Source: Peribacillus acanthi
GTDB lineage: Bacteria > Bacillota > Bacilli > Bacillales > DSM-1321
Direction of reading: 5' to 3'
Assembly: GCF_003073175.1 (NCBI RefSeq)
Contig: NZ_QBBX01000027.1
Location: 1 to 33,951, forward strand
Length of the DNA stretch: 33,951 bases
Below, piece after piece: positions 7,390 to 16,502 of this stretch; position 1 is the stretch's first letter; each line of letters opens with the position of its first letter. The translations under genes were made by a program, and so were the position numbers. The notes under the pieces are model-generated. The model was not told the DNA's origin. It did no database searches and worked only from the letters and a program-made list of their open reading frames with translations.

Positions 7390-7608
7390 ATGTATGTTGT
7401 GTATTATTACGAAAATAAGAATGAGTTATTAAATCAGCTGCTAAAACGCGTTCCTGCAGTAGGTGAAGATCTTACTATCAAAGGGCGAAAAGCAAAAGTA
7501 ACGAATGTAAACAGTATAGACGAAAGAAAATATAAGGTGTATGTGACCTTAGAACCGATTCAAAAAACTAAAATCAGCTTAGAAGACCTTAAGAAGAGAA
7601 GAAGATAA
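7390..7608 (+). CDS. Small hypothetical protein
   Basis: A 72-aa basic protein, unrecognised. The fold looks beta-rich: it opens MYVVYYYENKNELLNQLLKRVP, continues VGEDLTIKGRKAKVTNV and KYKVYVTLEPI, and ends in a Lys/Arg-rich tail KKRRR. This pattern resembles a small SH3-like or KOW-like barrel, which is a guess. The longest frame starts at 7354, where the AAGG is only 3 nt from the ATG. The start at 7390 is preferred because AGGTGAG (7377-7383) lies 6 nt upstream. A strong terminator immediately follows the stop, which supports this being a real single-gene unit. Confidence 0.7.
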   Translation: MYVVYYYENKNELLNQLLKRVPAVGEDLTIKGRKAKVTNVNSIDERKYKVYVTLEPIQKTKISLEDLKKRRR

Positions 7609-7640
7609 AAAGAACGCGCTCTTTTGGAGTGCGTTCTTTT
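7607..7640. terminator. Bidirectional terminator
   Basis: The stem at 7607-7621 pairs with 7627-7640 around a 5-nt loop, with A and T tracts at both ends. It sits between convergent genes, serving the small rightward gene and the leftward GrpB gene, and overlaps the stop codons of both. Confidence 0.85.
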
Positions 7641-8155
7641 CATTTGGAAGCCCAATTAGTTGCTTTCTCTGCAAGTTCGCTAACAAAATCCTGCTTTCCT
7701 TCTTGATACTTGTAGTGTTCCTGTGGAAATTTTTTAGCTAATTGAAGCTTCAATTCTCCATATTTTATCGCTTCTTCAGGATAAGATAACAAGTAATTCT
7801 TTAAGTCTAAATGAAACCTAATTTGATTACTATCCTCTTCAAAAATGTGAAGATGATGAGTCCTGTCATCCTTCCCTTTAGGAAAATACCTTCTACCTGG
7901 AATGCCGTTTTCCCCTAATGGCTCATAACCTATGTCCTTCATCTTTTCATTAAACATATCTACCTTTGAAATGTCTTTAACTGCCATCATGATATCAATT
8001 ATTGGCTTAGCGTACCCGATAGAAGGTACCGATGTGCTTCCGATATGATATATTCCAACAAGCTCATCCTTGAAGAGAGCCTTTAAGAGAGCCTCTTCTT
8101 TCTCATACTTTTTTTCCCACTCTATTGTCCAAGGCTCGATTTTCGTTTTCCTCAA
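7640..8155 (-). CDS. GrpB family protein (UPF0157, nucleotidyltransferase-like)
   Basis: A 171-aa protein of the GrpB family, part of the nucleotidyltransferase fold superfamily. The hallmark is YHIGSTSVPSIGYAKPIIDIM (residues 36-56): the GS motif is followed by an acidic residue on the next strand. Further family features are RRYFPKG, the HHLHIF segment, and FHLDLKNYLLSYPEEA. The family is sometimes found fused to dephospho-CoA kinase, but its reaction is not settled. The start is TTG at 8155 with GAGGTG 9 nt upstream. It lies 33 nt after the lipoprotein gene and is probably co-transcribed with it. Confidence 0.9.
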   Translation of the reverse strand: MRKTKIEPWTIEWEKKYEKEEALLKALFKDELVGIYHIGSTSVPSIGYAKPIIDIMMAVKDISKVDMFNEKMKDIGYEPLGENGIPGRRYFPKGKDDRTHHLHIFEEDSNQIRFHLDLKNYLLSYPEEAIKYGELKLQLAKKFPQEHYKYQEGKQDFVSELAEKATNWASK

Positions 8156-8188
8156 AAGTATTCACACCTCTAATTGTTACTTGCAAGC

Positions 8189-8881
8189 TTATTCCAAAAA
8201 AGTCTCGATTTTATCGGAAATGATTTCCGTATCCCATGGATGCCAGAAATACGATTCTCCGTCAAATTGTAATATATATTTATAAGCAACTGGTTCTTCT
8301 GTGTAAAAAATCATTTCATACAAAATTGGATCGCCTTTTTCTGTATTAGGCTGAAAGGTTGAGTTTGGTTCACTTCTTTGTAAAAGCTGTAGAAAGTGTA
8401 CCACATCCTCCTTTTCCGTCCATTCAGAGACCAATTTATTCCCATTTGGGTTGAATTTATAGATTTGAATTTTGTGTACGTATTCTTTAGGCATATCTTT
8501 AAAGTGCCACTTGAATTCACTTTCATCAATTGCAAAGTACACAGCATAACCGTTTATTTCACGATCCGATTTCACCGCTATTAATTCTGGATAACCCTTG
8601 ATTTTGTAAATCTCAGTTCCTTTCTCATGAAAGGCTGCATCGCCATTTCTAATTTTGTAACTAGAATTCGTGACATTGTCTGCCACCTTAAACTTTACCT
8701 TTCCTAGCTTTTCACCTAAAAAACTTTCGTCAGCCAAAACGCCAGAATAAATCCCATTGTATTTTATTCCGTCCCATTTTATGAAATCTACCCAATCAAT
8801 CACGCTATGTCCACTAAATGGCGTAGAACGGCAACCGGTTAGTACTAGCAGTAACACTAGTATCATGCCCCATTTTTTCAT
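8189..8881 (-). CDS. Predicted lipoprotein of unknown function
   Basis: A 230-aa exported protein. The N-terminus MKKWGMILVLLLVLTGCRS is a lipoprotein signal with lipobox LTGC, so Cys17 should be lipidated and the mature protein anchored on the outer face of the membrane. The mature region is soluble, rich in Lys, Tyr and Trp, with no motif I recognise. A longer frame begins with TTG at 8902, but AGGGG is 8 nt before the ATG at 8881, and that start places the signal peptide properly. It lies 63 nt after the MFS gene and 33 nt before the GrpB gene in a leftward series. Confidence 0.82.
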   Translation of the reverse strand: MKKWGMILVLLLVLTGCRSTPFSGHSVIDWVDFIKWDGIKYNGIYSGVLADESFLGEKLGKVKFKVADNVTNSSYKIRNGDAAFHEKGTEIYKIKGYPELIAVKSDREINGYAVYFAIDESEFKWHFKDMPKEYVHKIQIYKFNPNGNKLVSEWTEKEDVVHFLQLLQRSEPNSTFQPNTEKGDPILYEMIFYTEEPVAYKYILQFDGESYFWHPWDTEIISDKIETFLE

Positions 8882-8944
8882 AATCATCGCCCCTTTATTC
8901 AATAGACGATTGGAATGGAAATCTGTTACAAAAATACATGATAG

Positions 8945-10264
8945 CTATGCTACCTTATCAATAATTCCTTCATTTTGTTTTCCTTTTGACCAAACCACAA
9001 CTGGAATCAATAATAATGACAGAATTCCACCTACAAGAGACAGCGTAGTATAACTCGAATGGGCAACAACCATACCTGACAGCATACCACCGGACGCACC
9101 CGACAATGCGACCAGCACATCCACTGACCCCTGCTTCTTTGCTCGATTGACGATATCCGTTGCATCAACAATCAACGCCGTACCACTTATAACACCAAAA
9201 TTCCACCCTATTCCTAGCAGCGAGAGGGCAATAATAAGTAGCATCAACGAGTCTCCTGGTGCAAATGCAGCTATCACTCCTGCCAATAGCAAGGTGGCAC
9301 CTGAAGTAATCGCCATGGCTGTACGGCCAATTCTATCCACAAGAATCCCTGTTACTAAAGAAGGTAAGTACATCGATCCTACGTGGAAACCGATGACCAA
9401 ACCTACCTCTTTCAAGGTATGACCATGATGTCCCATATGGATAGGCGTCATGGTCATGATGGCAACCATGACCAACTGGGTCAGAACCATGATGGTAGTG
9501 CCAACCACAATTCCGCGATTCTTACTTACATGCTTCACTTCACTCTGACCTGGTAGTGTGCTTTCATTTTTTCTCTCATTCTCTACCAATGTCTTTGCAA
9601 CAATCAGTGGGTCTGGACGAAGGAAAATCAAGATCACCATCCCAGCTATCATATAAGCTGAAGCTGCGAGAATAAACGGACCTGCTAGTGCTGGCACACC
9701 AATATTCACAGCAAATCTGCCCATAGCTTCGACCAAGTTAGGGCCAGCAACCGCCCCAAAGGTTGTCGATACCATCGCGATACTGACTGCTGTAGCACGT
9801 TGTTTTGAATTCGCCAAATCAGTTCCGGCATAGCGAGCCTGTAAGTTAGTTGCAAAACCAGCTCCGTAGATTAATAGAGAAGCAAAAAGTAACACAACAT
9901 TTTGGGTCATTGCTGAAATGACGACCCCAGCAGCCCCTAAACTTCCGGTCAAAAATCCAGTAGCAATGCCCAACCGTCTTCCAAACTTCTGGGAAAGCCT
10001 CCCTATCATAAGCGCTGCACCTGCAGAACCTAATGTAAACAAGGCAGCTGGGACCCCTGTAAAACTGTCCGTTCCGAGCATATCCTGTGCCAGTAGTGCA
10101 CCAACAGTGATCCCTGCAGCAAGACCTGCCCCACCGAAGATTTGAGAAATAACAACGATTAATAACGTTCGTTGATACAATTTCCTTTGCATGTCCGGAG
10201 AATCTATTAGACTTTGTAACCAAACAGGATGTGCTCCTGCTATTTCTTTATCACTGTGTGACAT
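8945..10264 (-). CDS. MFS transporter
   Basis: A 439-aa polytopic membrane protein with about 12 helices. The loop between helices 2 and 3 carries GRLSQKFGRRLGI, the major facilitator motif A, and the equivalent GILVDRIGRTAMA appears in the second half after helix 8. An unusually polar N-terminal extension of about 30 residues precedes helix 1. Family members of this shape are usually proton-driven exporters of drugs or metabolites; the substrate is not evident. The ATG at 10264 has AGGCGG 8 nt upstream. The lipoprotein gene follows 63 nt downstream. Confidence 0.9.
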   Translation of the reverse strand: MSHSDKEIAGAHPVWLQSLIDSPDMQRKLYQRTLLIVVISQIFGGAGLAAGITVGALLAQDMLGTDSFTGVPAALFTLGSAGAALMIGRLSQKFGRRLGIATGFLTGSLGAAGVVISAMTQNVVLLFASLLIYGAGFATNLQARYAGTDLANSKQRATAVSIAMVSTTFGAVAGPNLVEAMGRFAVNIGVPALAGPFILAASAYMIAGMVILIFLRPDPLIVAKTLVENERKNESTLPGQSEVKHVSKNRGIVVGTTIMVLTQLVMVAIMTMTPIHMGHHGHTLKEVGLVIGFHVGSMYLPSLVTGILVDRIGRTAMAITSGATLLLAGVIAAFAPGDSLMLLIIALSLLGIGWNFGVISGTALIVDATDIVNRAKKQGSVDVLVALSGASGGMLSGMVVAHSSYTTLSLVGGILSLLLIPVVVWSKGKQNEGIIDKVA

Positions 10265-10375
10265 TTTTATTTCCGCCTTTCATTCAAAGGAACTACACTA
10301 TTAAATGACATTCTTATTCTAAAAAAGTAAATATCTACACTCTAATTTACCATGTATTATTTATAAGTTCCTATA

Positions 10376-10402
10376 GAAAAAGCTGCCCACGCTGACAGCT
10401 CA
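10376..10402 (-). terminator. Terminator of the GyrI-like operon
   Basis: A short stem (agctg 10381-10385 with cagct 10396-10400) runs into TTTTT on the leftward strand, directly at the end of the gene that stops at 10400. Confidence 0.55.
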
Positions 10403-11071
10403 TCGGTAATCGATTAGTTGATCCTTTAAATTTCCAAATTTATTCATAGATTCAACCATACTTGCTTCTAATTGAATAGTCTTATTTTGAAAGCCAATGC
10501 CAAAATGACCAACCTTGACCCCTTTGTCCTTCAAGGCAGTTAATAGACTATATATCTTCCGTAATTCTTCTTCTTCATTTTCTTTAGAGATGAAAATATC
10601 TACAGATATATCTATCCCTAAAACGACCATCTCCTTATAGTCAGGGAGCTCTTGATTATTAGTTCTCTCAGGTGCTTGGAAATCTTGAATTACCACCGAG
10701 TAATTTATGAGATTTGGATACACTTCAGCTATCACAGGACTAATTTCTTTTTTAGCTTGTTGATTCCATAATTCATAGTGATAGGCGTCCTCAATTTCAA
10801 GGGTTCTAGTATTTTGACCAACATAGAAGATGAATTCTGGGTTATTCTTTGGAAAAGCATATGCATGATAAGTGCTAGAGTGAAGCATATCAAATGTGTG
10901 CTTATGAATGATAAAATCTTCTCCATACTTCTCTTCTAGATAGGTTTGGAATTGGTTTTTATAAGAAATGTAGCCCCATGGTGTACCGAAGTGAAAATAG
11001 AGAACTGCCACAGCAAATACAGTCAAAATAATCACACACACCCAAAGGATTCTTGAACTTAAGAAGGACAT
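10400..11071 (-). CDS. Membrane-anchored hypothetical protein
   Basis: A 223-aa protein with one N-terminal transmembrane helix (about residues 8-28, ILWVCVIILTVFAVAVLYF) and an external or periplasm-side domain. The segment FGTPWGYISYKNQFQTYLE just after the helix resembles the N-terminal part of Bacillus YfjL-like proteins, a tentative match. The rest has alternating strands and helices with no catalytic motif. The ATG at 11071 follows GGAGGTGAG, which overlaps the TGA stop of the GyrI-like gene 3 nt away, so the two are translationally coupled. The relation between their functions is unknown. Confidence 0.75.
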   Translation of the reverse strand: MSFLSSRILWVCVIILTVFAVAVLYFHFGTPWGYISYKNQFQTYLEEKYGEDFIIHKHTFDMLHSSTYHAYAFPKNNPEFIFYVGQNTRTLEIEDAYHYELWNQQAKKEISPVIAEVYPNLINYSVVIQDFQAPERTNNQELPDYKEMVVLGIDISVDIFISKENEEEELRKIYSLLTALKDKGVKVGHFGIGFQNKTIQLEASMVESMNKFGNLKDQLIDYR

Positions 11072-11074
11072 GGC

Positions 11075-11668
11075 TCACCTCCGATTATTCAGTACCTCCG
11101 CCCTAAGAATGGTTTGTAATTTTTCTGGGGGATTACAAAATGGCTGATTGATATATATTTCTCTAAAATGACCCTGGATCGTATAACCATTTACTTTACA
11201 GAATGACTCTAGCATTTCAATCGTTTCAGGGATACTAGAATAAGGGCCGAGATGGATACCTTGTACAGAGGTACATTCTGGTTGTGCTACGAGTTTCAAT
11301 GGAACTTTGATATTTCTCTTCCGTTTTTCAAGCTCGATTAAAGAGTGTTGGAACATCTCTTCGGTTATAATTTCAGGTACTTGCATCATGGATCTCCATG
11401 ACCACTCATCCTGGTCTAGTCTCTCCCAGATTATTTCTAAAGGCATCAACGTAAATTTATAGCCCATTTGAGTTTTGGTCATATCCTTTAAACGATTAGT
11501 CACTCTGCTGATGGACCACAAAGCCTCTCCTGTATGCATCTCATAGACATCCCTAGCGCCGATTCCTTCTGCCACGATGAATTGCAAATTGGGCACCTCG
11601 ATAATTTCAATTTGACCTTTAGCTTTATACACATGTCTATATATTTTTCGATGATCATAAACCTTCAT
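11075..11668 (-). CDS. GyrI-like small-molecule-binding domain protein
   Basis: A 197-aa stand-alone GyrI-like protein. The opening Y-K-AKGQIEIIEVPNLQFIVAEGIG matches the start of the domain, where sequences run on to a glycine-rich turn. Later blocks YKFTLMPLEIIWE, PLKLVAQPE, GIHLGPYSSIPETIEMLE and REIYIN follow the expected order. GyrI-like domains bind small hydrophobic ligands and appear alone or attached to AraC or MerR regulators; some have hydrolase activity on xenobiotics. No DNA-binding domain is present here. The start at 11668 has GAGGTGA upstream, and the next gene overlaps its stop with its own ribosome binding site. Confidence 0.85.
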   Translation of the reverse strand: MKVYDHRKIYRHVYKAKGQIEIIEVPNLQFIVAEGIGARDVYEMHTGEALWSISRVTNRLKDMTKTQMGYKFTLMPLEIIWERLDQDEWSWRSMMQVPEIITEEMFQHSLIELEKRKRNIKVPLKLVAQPECTSVQGIHLGPYSSIPETIEMLESFCKVNGYTIQGHFREIYINQPFCNPPEKLQTILRAEVLNNRR

Positions 11669-11753
11669 TTTTTCACCTCATCGTACTTAAAACTACTTTT
11701 GTAATATTCTGTAAAAGATAATATTATCCTCCATTTTATTTATGAAAATAAAT

Positions 11754-11781
11754 AAAGGGTGAAATCTTAACGATTTCCCCC
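11754..11781 (-). terminator. Terminator of the DUF1295 gene
   Basis: The stem gggtgaaatc/gatttcccc with a 5-nt loop runs into a T-rich tail leftward, just past the stop at 11790. Confidence 0.7.
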
Positions 11782-11789
11782 AAAATAGT

Positions 11790-12575
11790 TTAGCTATCTA
11801 TACCTGAATTCTTAGGCAACCAAGGAATGAAACGATTTGTTCTTTCCTTATACCGTTGGTACTCCCTGTTATCCTTATAACGTTTATCCAGAAAAGGAAC
11901 ACCTGATACTTTTAATAGCAAGAAATTAATGAATAAAGCACTGAAAGCAGCAGTCCATCCTAATTCTACCGGCAATACGATAATAAAAATCCCCCACCAC
12001 ATCGTTGCTTCACCAAAGTAGTTCGGATGTCTAGAAAACTTCCATAATCCTGTATCAAGTATTTCTTCTTTTTGCTTTTTTTGTTTCTTGAATCGTTCTA
12101 GCTGATAGTCACCGACGGCTTGAAAGAAGAAACCGATCATCCAGATGATAATTCCTAATGCCAAGAACAGCGTCTCTGTGTTCTCATTTGCTACATTTAC
12201 ACGAAGGATTGGATACGCCAGTAACAGCATGATGGCCCCTTGCATCATAAATACCCGGAAGAAAGCGATAATGGTCGCTTTTTCTCCCCACTGCTTCCTA
12301 AAATTAGCATAGCGGAAATCCTCGCCCCTACCAATCGATCGGATATATAAATGCAATGCAAGACGGACTCCCCATATCCCTACCAAAAGTAAAACAAATA
12401 GTTGACGTAGGCTCGTTTCTTCCGCTGAAAAATAACTAACTATCGCGATGATGACAAAGCCCATACCCCAACCGATATCAACAATAGAATTGTCCTTGAT
12501 CTTTTGCGCGATTAAAAACAAGGCTACCATATAAATGAAAATCACTAAGCCATTTATTGCATATAGTTCTCCCAT
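11790..12575 (-). CDS. DUF1295 family membrane protein (steroid 5-alpha reductase-like)
   Basis: A 261-aa membrane protein with six or seven helices. It contains the DUF1295 / steroid-5-alpha-reductase C-terminal signature FSRHPNYFGEATMWW near residues 180-194 and KVSGVPFLDKRYKDNREYQRYKERTNRFIPW at the end. The family is related to membrane reductases and isoprenylcysteine methyltransferases that act on lipids; the substrate in Bacillus is not known. The start has AAGGAG upstream. It sits 23 nt after the DAK2-DegV fusion gene and is probably the second gene of that operon, which could tie it to lipid metabolism. Confidence 0.87.
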   Translation of the reverse strand: MGELYAINGLVIFIYMVALFLIAQKIKDNSIVDIGWGMGFVIIAIVSYFSAEETSLRQLFVLLLVGIWGVRLALHLYIRSIGRGEDFRYANFRKQWGEKATIIAFFRVFMMQGAIMLLLAYPILRVNVANENTETLFLALGIIIWMIGFFFQAVGDYQLERFKKQKKQKEEILDTGLWKFSRHPNYFGEATMWWGIFIIVLPVELGWTAAFSALFINFLLLKVSGVPFLDKRYKDNREYQRYKERTNRFIPWLPKNSGIDS

Positions 12576-12598
12576 TTTCTTAATCTCCTTCTCTAAGA

Positions 12599-14335
12599 TT
12601 ATCGTTCATTATCTTTTTTCAATACCATCGCCACGCTGACTGACCCTTTACCTGCATGGATTCCAATCACCGGAGATACATTTGAAATATACAATGGCTT
12701 CTTACCTGTGATAGTGGAGAGTGAATCCTCCAAGCTCGGTATAAGCGTTTCATGATTAGCATGCAAAAGGACATATTCTGTAATCTCGTATTGTTCATGT
12801 ATAGAACTAATTTGCTTTAACATGGCATGGATGTTGGATTTTCTGAACACCGTGCCTCCATAGAGCTTCGATTTTCCTTCTCCATCTACAGAAACAATCG
12901 GCTTCAAGTTTAATAGTTTGCCTATTTTACCTACGATCGGACTAACTCGACCACCCTTGACCATGTATTTTAATGTAGGTACGCTAACGAGGATTTCCGT
13001 TTTGGAAATGTATTGATTAAGTTTGGTCAGAACTTCTTCAATCGCAAATCCTTCTTCAATCAGCTTTGCGAGCTGAACAACAAGTAGACCATAGCTTCCT
13101 GAAAGTGTCTTCGAATTGACGACATGAATCTTCTCCGGGTCCACTTCCTTCGCAATATTTTTACAAAGGTTGTACGTCCCACTCAGTTCCTTTGACACAT
13201 GAAGGGAGATGACATGATCATACTGACCAACCAACCAAGTGTACATATCCTTGATTTTTTTAATAGAAGGCTGAGAGGTTTTCGGCATCTCTGATATTTT
13301 TTCGTATTCGTCATAGAACGTTTCTGGAGTCAAGGTCACTTTATCTAAATAAGACACACCCTCCATATCAATCTGCAAAGGAATCAGATGGACTTGATGT
13401 TCGTCTAATATCGATGTCGGTACATCACAAGCGGAATCTATTACAATAGCGATATTCGACTTCCTGGCATTTTTCACTTCATATTGCCTTACCATATCAT
13501 CAATTTTTTGATGGCTGATAAACGCCTTCTTCTTGATATACGCTACAATCCTTTCAGGGGCATTCGAATGGATATGAATCCTTGCCATCTCTTTATCCCC
13601 AATGATGGAGAGTGAATCCCCGAAGTTAAGGAGCTCCTTCCTTACCCCTTCAAGCCCTACTGTATTCTTGATGACCAATTCTACACAATAACGATTGTTC
13701 ACATCCAACTCATGTCCATCTACCACCTGAAGCCTAGTCGGATTCGAAATAGGCTTTACTTCAGCAGTGGAAGAGGCCATTCCCTTAACAAACAAATAAA
13801 AAGCATAAGCCCCTGCGTCAACCACATCATTCTTCCTAAGAATTTCCATCTGTTCCTTTGTTTTTTCTACAGCACTTTTTAATTCTTTCAGTGTCACCCC
13901 TAGCAACTCTTTGATGTTCCGAGCGTGGGATTTATGATTCTTCATGAAAGAAACCCACGATTCCATCACTGTCAAAATCGTCCCTTCCTTCGGTTCAGCT
14001 ACCGACTGAAATGTTTTCAAACTTGCCTTCTCAATGGCCTGAATGAAAGCATCGGGTGAATTCTCTTGCAATGAAGACCAAAAAGATAGGATAAACTGAC
14101 TGAAAATCGCCCCTGAATTACCTCTTGAATATGTCAAAATCACTTCTCGTAACGTGCTATCTTCTATTCTTTCATTCTCACAATAATCCTTAATCGCATG
14201 AAACAAGCTATATAAATTACTTCCTGTATCTCCATCTGGGACAGGAAATACATTCATGTTGTTCAAATCCTCCACATAAGGCAAAACAAAACTTGACCCA
14301 TTGTACAGTAAATTTAGTTTAAAGCTCATCTCCAT
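12599..14335 (-). CDS. DAK2-DegV fusion: FakA-like kinase joined to FakB-like fatty-acid binder
   Basis: A 578-aa fusion. Residues ~1-190 are a DAK2/DhaL domain like the N-terminus of FakA: MNVFPVPDGDTGSN (27-40, the Asp cluster that holds Mg-ATP), SRGNSGAIFSQ, PKEGTILTV and VVDAGAYAF. Residues ~200-290 resemble the FakA middle domain (GDSLSIIGD, RIHIHSNAPERI). From ~294 to the end is a DegV domain: VIDSACDVP, TSQPS (353-357), SGTYN (385-389), KGGRVS (460-465) and GIHAGKGS with His560. In Gram-positive bacteria separate FakA and FakB together phosphorylate fatty acids; a single-chain version is inferred here. The ordinary FakA C-terminal domain is absent. The start at 14335 is chosen for GGAGGGG 5 nt upstream; the frame is open to 14377. 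Confidence 0.88.
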   Translation of the reverse strand: MEMSFKLNLLYNGSSFVLPYVEDLNNMNVFPVPDGDTGSNLYSLFHAIKDYCENERIEDSTLREVILTYSRGNSGAIFSQFILSFWSSLQENSPDAFIQAIEKASLKTFQSVAEPKEGTILTVMESWVSFMKNHKSHARNIKELLGVTLKELKSAVEKTKEQMEILRKNDVVDAGAYAFYLFVKGMASSTAEVKPISNPTRLQVVDGHELDVNNRYCVELVIKNTVGLEGVRKELLNFGDSLSIIGDKEMARIHIHSNAPERIVAYIKKKAFISHQKIDDMVRQYEVKNARKSNIAIVIDSACDVPTSILDEHQVHLIPLQIDMEGVSYLDKVTLTPETFYDEYEKISEMPKTSQPSIKKIKDMYTWLVGQYDHVISLHVSKELSGTYNLCKNIAKEVDPEKIHVVNSKTLSGSYGLLVVQLAKLIEEGFAIEEVLTKLNQYISKTEILVSVPTLKYMVKGGRVSPIVGKIGKLLNLKPIVSVDGEGKSKLYGGTVFRKSNIHAMLKQISSIHEQYEITEYVLLHANHETLIPSLEDSLSTITGKKPLYISNVSPVIGIHAGKGSVSVAMVLKKDNER

Positions 14336-14413
14336 GAACGCCCCTCCTTCACCATACATTATACATAACTTAAACAAAAATTGTACATTTTTATATAATT
14401 ACTAAATTTCATG

Positions 14414-14450
14414 TAAAAAAAGAACCAGAGGATCGCTACTCTGATTCTTA
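14414..14450 (-). terminator. Terminator of the acetoacetyl-CoA synthetase operon
   Basis: A 12-bp stem with one mismatch, formed by agaaccagag and ctctgattctt halves, is followed leftward by seven T residues. It lies 16 nt past the gene end. Confidence 0.85.
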
Positions 14451-14465
14451 ATTGAAAATATTTTT

Positions 14466-16451
14466 TTAGAATAATGCACTTTTATTTGTATTAGAAATAG
14501 TCTTTGAAAGATCCTTAAAAAACTGTAACGAATCCGGATTACTCATAGAATCTGGGTTAACTACCTTACTGAACTCAAAGCCTAATAACATTTTGCGAAT
14601 CGGCACTTCCATCTTCTTCCCATTTAAAGTTTTAGGTAAATCATTTACTTGATAAATGTTGTCTGGGATAAAACGAGGTGAGACTTGGTTCTTGATTTGT
14701 TCCCTTATTTTATCTGATAGGACATTGTCCAAGGTAGTTTCAGGTTTTAGGACCACAAACAAAAGCAATGATGAGTCTCGTCCTAAAACTTCCATATCAA
14801 TAGCCAAACTTTCCATTACTTCATCAATTGCTTCCACAACACGGTAAATATCACTGGTTCCGGTTCTAACACCTGACCGATTTATTGTTGAATCAGAGCG
14901 ACCATAAATAATGCAGCTTCCTTTATCATCAATCTTAATCCAGTCTCCATGTTTCCAAATTCCAGGATACGTGTCAAAATAACTTTCCAAATATCTTCTA
15001 TTTCCTTCATCATTCCAAAAATATAGTGGCATGGAAGGCATTGGTTTTGTAATGACCAGTTCTCCGACTTCATTGATTAATGGATTCCCCATTTCATCAA
15101 ATGCCTCTGCATGAACACCCAACGATCTACCTTGAATCTCTCCAATTCTTACAGGCAAATTGGACACTCCTCCGACAAAACCTGAACAAACATCAGTCCC
15201 ACCACTTGATGAAGATAGCCAAATATCCTTTTTAACATTTTCATAAACCCACTTGTATCCATCACCTGATAACGGGGCACCTGTAGAAGAAAGGGATTTT
15301 AATTTAGAAAGGTCAAATCTATCGCTTGGTTTTATTCCTAGTTTCATAGAGTTATGTAGAAATGGGGCACTCGTTCCAAAGAATGTCACACCAGTATCCT
15401 CTGCCATTTCCCACAGGACCTCCATATTCGGGTAAGATGGACTTCCATCATAGAGAACAATTGATGATCCTGCTAATAGTCCTCCTATTAATAAGTTCCA
15501 CATTACCCAACCTGTTGTCGTAAACCAAAACACATTATCATTTTTGGTTAGATTATTCTGAAGAACCATCATTTTCAAATGCTCAAGTACTATTCCTCCG
15601 TGACCCTGTACGATTGGCTTGGGCATCCCTGTCGTTCCTGAAGAATACACAATCCACAAAGGATGTTCAAAAGGTACAGTTTCATAGGAAATCTCAGTTG
15701 GCTCTTTTATTAATTCTTCCCAAGATATAACAGCGTCAATCACTCCCAAATCAACATAAGGAACTACTACAGTGTGCTTTAATGTCGATAATTCTTTTTG
15801 CAACTCTGAAATGACTGAAGTTTTATCAAATACTTTTCCATTATATTGATAACCCGCTACTGCAAATAACACTACTGGTTCGATTTGCTTAAAACGATCA
15901 ATCACACTTCTTGCTCCAAAATCAGGGGAGCAACTTGACCAGATAGCTCCTATACTTGCAGTTGCCAAGAAGGCTATCACGGTTTCAGGTATATTGGGCA
16001 TATATGCTGCTACTCTGTCTCCAGGCTTAACACCCATCTTCTTCAAAGAATTAGCTACTGAGGAAACTTTTTCTTTAAGTTCCTTCCAACTGATTTCTTT
16101 TTTTAAAACTCGTTCTGAGCGAAAGTAAATCGCCGTCTTTTCACCCTGATCATTTGAGAATACATTTTCTACAAAATTGAGGCTTGCCCCTTGGAACCAC
16201 TTAGTACCAGGCATAGTTCTATTTTGTAAAACGGTATTGTACTTTCCTTTAGCTTTCACACCGCAATACTCCCAGACAGATTCCCAGAAATCCTCGAGTT
16301 CCTGCACCGACCATCTCCACAAATCATTATAATCTGAAAAATATATGCCTTTTCTCTCTTTTAACCAACCCATATATTGAGTAAGTTGGGTACTTTCAAT
16401 CTGTTGTGGAGAAGGCTCCCAAATTACGTCTCCTACTGTATGGTATTTCAA
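14466..16451 (-). CDS. Acetoacetate--CoA ligase (acetoacetyl-CoA synthetase)
   Basis: A 661-aa ATP-dependent ligase that would convert acetoacetate, CoA and ATP to acetoacetyl-CoA, AMP and pyrophosphate. Adenylate-forming motifs include YSSGTTGMPKPIVQGHGG (A3, about 269-286), STGAPLS, YGRSDSTINRSGVRTGTSDIY, and LNGKKMEVPIRKM near the end with probable catalytic Lys612. The N-terminus (SDYNDLWRWSVQELEDFWESV) and the block KWFQGASLNFVENV are typical of this enzyme rather than acetyl-CoA synthetase. The longest frame begins at 16499 without a ribosome binding site; a TTG at 16451 with AGGAG 9 nt upstream gives the usual family length. It is the second gene of an operon after an MFS permease. Confidence 0.9.
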   Translation of the reverse strand: MKYHTVGDVIWEPSPQQIESTQLTQYMGWLKERKGIYFSDYNDLWRWSVQELEDFWESVWEYCGVKAKGKYNTVLQNRTMPGTKWFQGASLNFVENVFSNDQGEKTAIYFRSERVLKKEISWKELKEKVSSVANSLKKMGVKPGDRVAAYMPNIPETVIAFLATASIGAIWSSCSPDFGARSVIDRFKQIEPVVLFAVAGYQYNGKVFDKTSVISELQKELSTLKHTVVVPYVDLGVIDAVISWEELIKEPTEISYETVPFEHPLWIVYSSGTTGMPKPIVQGHGGIVLEHLKMMVLQNNLTKNDNVFWFTTTGWVMWNLLIGGLLAGSSIVLYDGSPSYPNMEVLWEMAEDTGVTFFGTSAPFLHNSMKLGIKPSDRFDLSKLKSLSSTGAPLSGDGYKWVYENVKKDIWLSSSSGGTDVCSGFVGGVSNLPVRIGEIQGRSLGVHAEAFDEMGNPLINEVGELVITKPMPSMPLYFWNDEGNRRYLESYFDTYPGIWKHGDWIKIDDKGSCIIYGRSDSTINRSGVRTGTSDIYRVVEAIDEVMESLAIDMEVLGRDSSLLLFVVLKPETTLDNVLSDKIREQIKNQVSPRFIPDNIYQVNDLPKTLNGKKMEVPIRKMLLGFEFSKVVNPDSMSNPDSLQFFKDLSKTISNTNKSALF

Positions 16452-16502
16452 ACCTACCAGCTCCTTTTGGCTGTAAATAAGTAAAAAGTGGAGCGCCATT
16501 CA

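Noticed and set aside
9147-9422. Rightward open frames inside the MFS genes (also 9918-10145, 20818-21594)
   Set aside because: These are antisense shadows of GC-balanced codons in the transporter genes, without ribosome binding sites.
9846-10223. Leftward 125-codon frame within the MFS gene
   Set aside because: It is an out-of-frame reading of the transporter with atypical cysteine- and arginine-rich composition.
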